From an uncultured Anaerolineaceae bacterium (GTDB lineage: Bacteria > Chloroflexota > Anaerolineae > Anaerolineales > Anaerolineaceae), in the NCBI GenBank assembly GCA_938020565.1, contig CALIHP010000003.1, positions 35,563 to 99,562 on the forward strand: a DNA stretch of 64,000 bases. The letters run 5' to 3'. The notes under the pieces were generated by a model that saw only the letters and a program-made list of their open reading frames with translations, made no database searches and was not told where the DNA came from. Positions 60,282 to 64,000 of this stretch are shown here, in pieces (the first letter of the stretch is position 1; each line of letters begins with the position of its first letter). The position numbers were made by a program, and so were the translations under genes.

Positions 60282-61259
60282 TCAGCCTTTCGCCAGAATC
60301 ATGTCGCGGTTCTCGACGTAATAGCGGATCGTTTCCCTGAGCCCGGTTTTGAAATCGGTCGTCGCGCGGAAGCCGAACGCTTTTTCGGCGCGGCTGACGT
60401 CAAGCGCGCGGCGCGGCTGACCGTTGGGCCTGGCGGCGTCGTAAGTTAACGCGCCGCCGTACCCGACTTCGCGCGCGATCAGCGCGGCCAGATCGCGGAT
60501 CGAAATTTCCATTCCCGATCCGATATTAACCGGATCGGCGCCATCGTAACGCTCCGTCGCTAAGACGATTCCTTCCGCCGCGTCGTCGGCGTAAATAAAT
60601 TCGCGCGTCGGCGTTCCGTCGCCCCAGATTTCAACCGAAGGCGCCGAAGCTAACTTCGCTTCGTAGAACTTTTGAATCAGCGCCGGAATAACATGCGACG
60701 ATTTTGGGCTGAAATTATCGCGCGGGCCGTACAGGTTCACCGGGAGAAGGTAAATTGCGTTGAATCCGTACTGTTCCCGGTAGGCTTGCGCCTGAACCAG
60801 GAGCATCTTTTTCGCGAGGCCGTACGGCGCGTTCGTTTCCTCCGGATAGCCGTTCCAGAGATCGTCTTCTTTGAACGGGATCGGCGTAAATTTCGGATAT
60901 GCGCAAATCGTTCCGATAGCGACGAACTTTTCGACGCCGCTCCGGTACGCCTCGTGCATCAGCTGAACGCCCATCATCAGGTTTTCATAGAAAAATTCAG
61001 CGCCGTGAAGCTGGTTCGCGCCGATCCCGCCGACGTTGGCGGCGAGATGCAGAATGATTTCCGGGCGAGCGTCCCGGATTAAGCGCTTCGCGCCATCCGG
61101 ATCGACTAAATCATAATCGCGATGCGCCGGGATGAAGAGTTCGTCTACGCCGCGCGCCCTGAGCCGGTCCACGACGAACGAACCTAAAAAACCAGCTCCG
61201 CCGGTAACGCAGATCCGTTTCCCGATCAGCGGTGAGTGATCCCTGGATACATTCGTCAT
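60282..61259 (-). CDS. GDP-L-fucose synthase-like epimerase/reductase
   Basis: A 325-residue SDR enzyme. Seen: VTGGAGFLGSFVVDRL (residues 18-33), LAANVGGIGAN, then GTICAYPKFTPIPFKEDDLW (about residues 117-136) with the Ser/Thr-Cys of the fucose synthase pattern, and NAPYGLAKKM with the catalytic Tyr and Lys. This is the pattern of GDP-4-keto-6-deoxymannose epimerase-reductases, though no GDP-mannose dehydratase is visible here, so the sugar could be a related one. AGGAG precedes the ATG. It opens the leftward glycan cluster behind a strong promoter with a 200-base leader. Confidence 0.82.
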   Translation of the reverse strand: MTNVSRDHSPLIGKRICVTGGAGFLGSFVVDRLRARGVDELFIPAHRDYDLVDPDGAKRLIRDARPEIILHLAANVGGIGANQLHGAEFFYENLMMGVQLMHEAYRSGVEKFVAIGTICAYPKFTPIPFKEDDLWNGYPEETNAPYGLAKKMLLVQAQAYREQYGFNAIYLLPVNLYGPRDNFSPKSSHVIPALIQKFYEAKLASAPSVEIWGDGTPTREFIYADDAAEGIVLATERYDGADPVNIGSGMEISIRDLAALIAREVGYGGALTYDAARPNGQPRRALDVSRAEKAFGFRATTDFKTGLRETIRYYVENRDMILAKG

Positions 61260-61459
61260 TTACGTTTTCTCCTAAAAACCTGGCATAAAAAAGCCAGAAA
61301 TATAAAACGGTCCGATTGATTCGCGCTGCCGCAGGATCAAATCGTGGGACCGACCGGGAGGTCGGACTTCCAGTTCATAAACGAAGCGTTTTTTTCCAAT
61401 CCCGCCGGTAAAAAAGCCACCCGGAATAAAAAACGCTTTTCCAAGAACCCGATTGTACT

Positions 61460-61487
61460 ATTATAATCGATTATGGAACAGGGTCAA
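61460..61487 (-). promoter_or_regulatory. Main promoter of the surface-glycan cluster
   Basis: On the minus strand TTGACC (61482-61487) and TATAAT (61460-61465) are 16 bases apart, close to consensus. The leader to the epimerase ATG is about 195 bases and contains a CTGGC/GCCAG hairpin (61283-61300) and a CCGACC/GGTCGG hairpin near 61355, neither a clear terminator. I see no known riboswitch in it. Confidence 0.75.
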
Positions 61488-61542
61488 GATTCGCCTTATA
61501 CCAATAGAACGGCGCGGGGGGAGGCCATGCTCCTTCCTGCTT

Positions 61543-61630
61543 TTTGTCAGACTGATTGCAACTTCTTCTTTGTCAGAGTAAATGCAACCCTACTCGCCAC
61601 AAACTGTTGTATTTACTTTCTCAACTGACA
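61543..61630. repeat. Two direct and one inverted copy of a 20-bp repeat
   Basis: TTTGTCAGACTGATTGCAAC (61543-61562) and TTTGTCAGAGTAAATGCAAC (61569-61588) are direct copies 26 bp apart with 16 of 20 identities. Reading the minus strand, 61630-61606 begins TGTCAG and ends AGTAAATACAAC, an inverted, slightly longer copy. Multiple short terminal repeats starting TG and facing inward are typical of some insertion-sequence ends, so this may be the scar of an element whose transposase is gone. Confidence 0.5.
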
Positions 61631-61667
61631 CGCGAAAAATATCTGTAATAAAATGAGGCGGCGCGCG

Positions 61668-61694
61668 TTGAGGCGGACTAAAATACCCTATAAT
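61668..61694 (+). promoter_or_regulatory. Promoter upstream of the Cys-rich leader ORF
   Basis: TTGAGG (61668-61673) and TATAAT (61689-61694) are 15 bases apart. The next ATG is 7 bases after the -10 box, the same distance as at 3715-3728, so the transcript would be leaderless. Confidence 0.55.
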
Positions 61695-61701
61695 TAATTT
61701 T

Positions 61702-61782
61702 ATGAGGAATGAAGTTTGTGTTTGTTTGAATAGCTGTATGTGTATCCTGCGAGAGATTCCCGTTTCGTCCAGCTTTGGTTAA
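61702..61782 (+). CDS. Candidate Cys-rich leader peptide
   Basis: A 26-codon open frame reading MRNEVCVCLNSCMC, then a short tail to FG and TAA. Four Cys codons lie within nine codons (positions 6, 8, 12, 14). The ATG stands 7 bases after a consensus -10 box and has no Shine-Dalgarno, so it would be translated from a leaderless mRNA. It ends 25 bases before an inverted-repeat structure. Leaderless Cys-rich upstream ORFs that sense cysteine by ribosome stalling are known from mycobacteria; applying that here is inference. Not proven to be translated. Confidence 0.4.
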   Translation: MRNEVCVCLNSCMCILREIPVSSSFG

Positions 61783-61806
61783 CGGTTCGACCGAAGCGAC
61801 GGCGGA

Positions 61807-61861
61807 CGAACGGAATTTCTCGCGTGTGCAGTTTAACGGCAGGGTGGTCCCGTTCGTTTTT
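61807..61861 (+). promoter_or_regulatory. Candidate attenuator with two competing stems
   Basis: CGAACGG (61807-61813) and AACGG (61835-61839) can both pair with CCGTTCG (61850-61856), which is followed by five T residues. The two pairings exclude each other, as in an attenuator. It lies between the Cys-rich ORF and the peptide-binding protein gene. Confidence 0.4.
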
Positions 61862-61956
61862 CATTTAATACGATTGAATCAAAACGCCGCGCTGCGTGGC
61901 GTCATTCCTCTGCCGCCCCGTCCGGATCCTTTTGTCAAATTTAGGAGAATATCGTC

Positions 61957-63522
61957 ATGAAAAGCAAAGTTTCCTTCCTTTTTATCCTCTTGATCCTCGC
62001 CGTTTTCGCCGTTTCCGCCTCCGCCGGCGCGGAAAGCGAAGGCGGTACGCTGACGATCGGCTTAAGCGTCGAACCGTTCACGATCGACCCCGCCGGCGGG
62101 GTTTATATTTCCGAAGCGCTCCTGATCCAGCAGATTTACGATCCGCTTATTTTCTCCGATCCGGAAGGCGAGCTCTATCCGGGTCTGGCGACCGAATGGT
62201 CGGCGAACGACGACGGGACCGAATACAGCCTCAAGCTCCGCGACGACGTCAGATTTCACGACGGAACGCCGTTCACCGCCGAAGCGGTTAAAGCCGCGCT
62301 GGACCGCGCGAAAGACGGGCTGACGCCGATCGCGGCGTCTCCGGCGCTCCTGACGACGTACGCTGGAACGGAAATTGTCGATGACACGACCGTTATCGTC
62401 CGGTTCAACGAAACCAACGCGACTTTTTTGCAGGATCTTTCGCGCGCATGGCTGATGATTCCCGCGCCAACGGCAGGAGAGAACGAATATATTGGGACCG
62501 GTCCGTTCGTTTTCGAATCCTGGGCGCAGCAGGACAGCGTCACGCTCAGAAAAAACACGGCATATAACGTTGCGCCTGAATTCATGACGCATAGCGGACC
62601 GGCATATCTCGACGAAATTATTTTCCGCTTCCTCCCGGAACAGGCGACCCGCGCGATCGCGCTCCAAACCGGCGAGGCACAGATCGTTCAGGATCCCTCG
62701 CCGGTCGACGCCTTGGCGATGATCGACGATCCAGATTATCAGGTCTTTACGTTTGCCGCTCCCGGCGTCCCTGCGCACCAGATGATCAACACGGAGAAAT
62801 TCCCGACCGACGACCTGAACGTTCGGAAAGCGATGAATTACGCGGTCGATCAGGACGCGATCATGGAAGCCGGAACGATGGGGCTGACGCCCGCGGCGCA
62901 TGGCATTATCACGCCAACGACCTGGGGGTATAACGCCGACGCGGACAATCTTTACCCGTTCGATCTTGAAAAAGCGAAATCGATTTTAGAAGAAGCCGGG
63001 TGGATCGACGAAAACGGCGACGGCGTCCGTGAAAAGGACGGGCAGAAGCTGACGATCGAATACCCCGCGCTCCCCGCTTACGAAGAACAGTTCATGGAGC
63101 TCCTCGCCTACGCGCTTCAGGACGCCGGTTTTGAGGTGAACCTGACGACGATGGACGACGCCGGTATTTCCGCCGCGGGCGGAGCCGGGGAGCATAATAT
63201 CCTGAATATGGGCTGGCTCAGCCGCGATCCTTCCGTCCTGTCGTACATGTTCCTGTCGTCGAATATCGAAGGCGGTTCGGCGTACAGCCGCTTCCGAAGC
63301 GACCGCCTGGACGAAATCCTGACGCTCGCGCCGAAGACCGTCGACGCCGACGAACGAAAAGCGCTGTACGAAGAGGCGCAGTCGATTATCATGGAAAACG
63401 CGCTCGTTATCCCGATCCATGCGTACAGCAGCCTGTACATCGCGGATACAGCGGTCGAAAACTTTACGTTCGACGCGGAAGGATACCCGATCTTCTATAA
63501 CGTTTCGCTCGCCGCTGAATAG
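61957..63522 (+). CDS. Peptide ABC transporter substrate-binding protein (family 5)
   Basis: A 521-residue DppA/OppA-type binding protein. AGGAG precedes the ATG by 8 bases. The signal peptide ends near SASAGA, without a lipobox. The mature part has the family pattern: GGTLTIGLSVEPFTIDPAGG near residue 28-47, LATEWSANDDGTEYSLKLRD, VRFHDGTPFTAEAVKAALDR and VRKAMNYAVDQDAIM near residue 288. It binds peptides, or another ligand such as glutathione or nickel complexes; the family is broad. The permease gene follows after 46 bp. Confidence 0.9.
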   Translation: MKSKVSFLFILLILAVFAVSASAGAESEGGTLTIGLSVEPFTIDPAGGVYISEALLIQQIYDPLIFSDPEGELYPGLATEWSANDDGTEYSLKLRDDVRFHDGTPFTAEAVKAALDRAKDGLTPIAASPALLTTYAGTEIVDDTTVIVRFNETNATFLQDLSRAWLMIPAPTAGENEYIGTGPFVFESWAQQDSVTLRKNTAYNVAPEFMTHSGPAYLDEIIFRFLPEQATRAIALQTGEAQIVQDPSPVDALAMIDDPDYQVFTFAAPGVPAHQMINTEKFPTDDLNVRKAMNYAVDQDAIMEAGTMGLTPAAHGIITPTTWGYNADADNLYPFDLEKAKSILEEAGWIDENGDGVREKDGQKLTIEYPALPAYEEQFMELLAYALQDAGFEVNLTTMDDAGISAAGGAGEHNILNMGWLSRDPSVLSYMFLSSNIEGGSAYSRFRSDRLDEILTLAPKTVDADERKALYEEAQSIIMENALVIPIHAYSSLYIADTAVENFTFDAEGYPIFYNVSLAAE

Positions 63523-63568
63523 GCCTCGGAACGATTCAGGAAAAACGGAGAAAATAACGTATTAAACG

Positions 63569-64000
63569 ATGTGGAATTACTTAGGGCGACGGCTCCTGAC
63601 CTCTCTCTCGATCCTGATCGGCGTGTCGGTTCTGACATTCCTGATGATCCACGTGATGCCGGGAGATCCTGTTAAAGTGATGACAGGGCGGCTTACGACG
63701 TCGCCCGAAAGAATTGAACAGCTGCGCGAGGAATTGGGATTCAACGACCCGATTCCCGTGCAGTACCTGAAATACGTCGAGCGCTTCCTGCGCGGCGATA
63801 TGGGGACGAGTATCCGCAATAACCGCCCCGTCTTCGGCCAGATCAGGGAACAGCTCCCGAGCACGGTCAAACTGGCCCTGCTGACGATTACGATCTCGAC
63901 GATCCTCGGCATCTTTGTCGGGCTTATTTCCGCCGCGACGAAATATTCGGTTCTCGATCGCGTCCTGTCGTTTGTCAGCCTGACCGTGATCTCGATTCCG
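63569..64000 (+). CDS. Peptide ABC transporter permease, DppB type, N-terminal part
   Basis: The first 144 residues of a gene that continues beyond the window. It starts MWNYLGRRLLTSLSILIGVS with one membrane helix, then HVMPGDPVKVM near residue 29-39, GFNDPIPVQYLKYVERFLRG, then MGTSIRNNRPVFGQIREQLP and TVKLALLTITISTILGIFVG, the DppB/GsiC signature order. It forms the import channel with a DppC-type partner expected downstream. The GGAG upstream is about 18 bases off, so the start depends on weak translation signals. Confidence 0.9.
   Translation, partial: MWNYLGRRLLTSLSILIGVSVLTFLMIHVMPGDPVKVMTGRLTTSPERIEQLREELGFNDPIPVQYLKYVERFLRGDMGTSIRNNRPVFGQIREQLPSTVKLALLTITISTILGIFVGLISAATKYSVLDRVLSFVSLTVISIP

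Larger units (their letters stand above)
61260..61956. other. Divergent regulatory intergenic region, about 700 bp
   Basis: This long spacer separates the glycan cluster from the peptide importer. It holds the leftward main promoter, a set of 20-bp repeats that look like an insertion-sequence remnant, a rightward promoter, a Cys-rich leader ORF and a candidate attenuator, all listed separately. The stretch 61300-61450 is AT/GC mixed with an AAGCGTTTTTT/AAAAAACGCTT inverted repeat and nothing else I recognise. Confidence 0.5.

Noticed and set aside
61260..61460. Riboswitch or tRNA in the epimerase leader
   Set aside because: Hairpins exist, but no conserved riboswitch block and no tRNA T-loop were found.
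1..64000. CRISPR arrays, rRNA, tRNA genes, phage or complete transposase genes
   Set aside because: No regularly spaced repeats, no rRNA-like stretches, no T-loop/anticodon pattern and no transposase or integrase reading frame was recognised.

Overview
The window is 64 kb of a bacterial chromosome, moderately GC-rich, densely coding, with many 4-bp start/stop overlaps and mostly AGGAG-type ribosome binding sites. The content fits a fermentative, carbohydrate-scavenging anaerobe of the Chloroflexota (Anaerolineae-like): several UgpB/MalE-type sugar importers, GH1 and GH4 glycosidases, lysine synthesis through diaminopimelate dehydrogenase (Ddh), a short-form adenosylhomocysteinase, DUF4153 and DUF6056 membrane proteins. 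The lineage is inferred from gene content only; no database search was possible. No rRNA, tRNA, CRISPR array or intact insertion sequence was found.

Layout. 1-5.4 kb: end of a DUF4153 membrane protein, a leftward three-gene envelope operon (anchored protein, DUF6056 polytopic protein, lipoprotein) and a rightward GT39-like glycosyltransferase. 5.4-12.1 kb: a sugar locus with a GntR regulator, a ROK kinase, a binding protein, two permeases and two SIS-domain sugar-phosphate proteins. 12.2-13.8 kb: a broken DUF6591 gene and ahcY. 13.9-18.4 kb: a lysine riboswitch followed by dapA-dapB-ddh, then lysC on its own promoter. 18.4-21.4 kb: leftward metN-metI-metQ behind a leader with a short ORF and an intrinsic terminator. 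21.6-23.8 kb: tatA, a TatA/B-like gene, tatC, and a phosphoesterase with a 50-residue membrane protein. 24-29.1 kb: a ComB-like phosphatase, a 2-hydroxyacid dehydrogenase, an unknown secreted protein and a GH1 beta-glucosidase. 29.1-31.4 kb: an AT-rich leftward operon of three small secreted Cys-containing proteins. 31.6-37.1 kb: a Ugp-like ABC importer with its own ATPase and a cytosolic alkaline-phosphatase-superfamily hydrolase. 37.2-45.1 kb: a second importer under a LacI regulator, divergent from an amidohydrolase, a GH4 glycosidase and a PfkB kinase. 45.1-61.3 kb: a 14-gene leftward surface-glycan cluster with a Wzm/Wzt exporter, a nonulosonate-like sugar branch (PseB-like, RmlD-like, NeuB-like, SpsF-like) and several glycosyltransferases. 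61.3-64 kb: a regulatory-looking intergenic region and the start of a peptide ABC importer.

How it works together. The three carbohydrate importers feed dedicated kinases, isomerases and glycosidases, but only one encodes an ATPase, so that ATPase may serve all three. Amino-acid supply is controlled at RNA level: a clear lysine riboswitch, a probable attenuator before metN, and possibly a Cys-rich leader peptide before the peptide importer. The most striking sequence-level observations are the mirrored LacI promoters whose operator fills the -35/-10 spacer, the two leader-peptide candidates, the NeuB-type sugar pathway without a visible aminotransferase, and the island of tandem four-cysteine secreted paralogues next to a DUF2690 protein.
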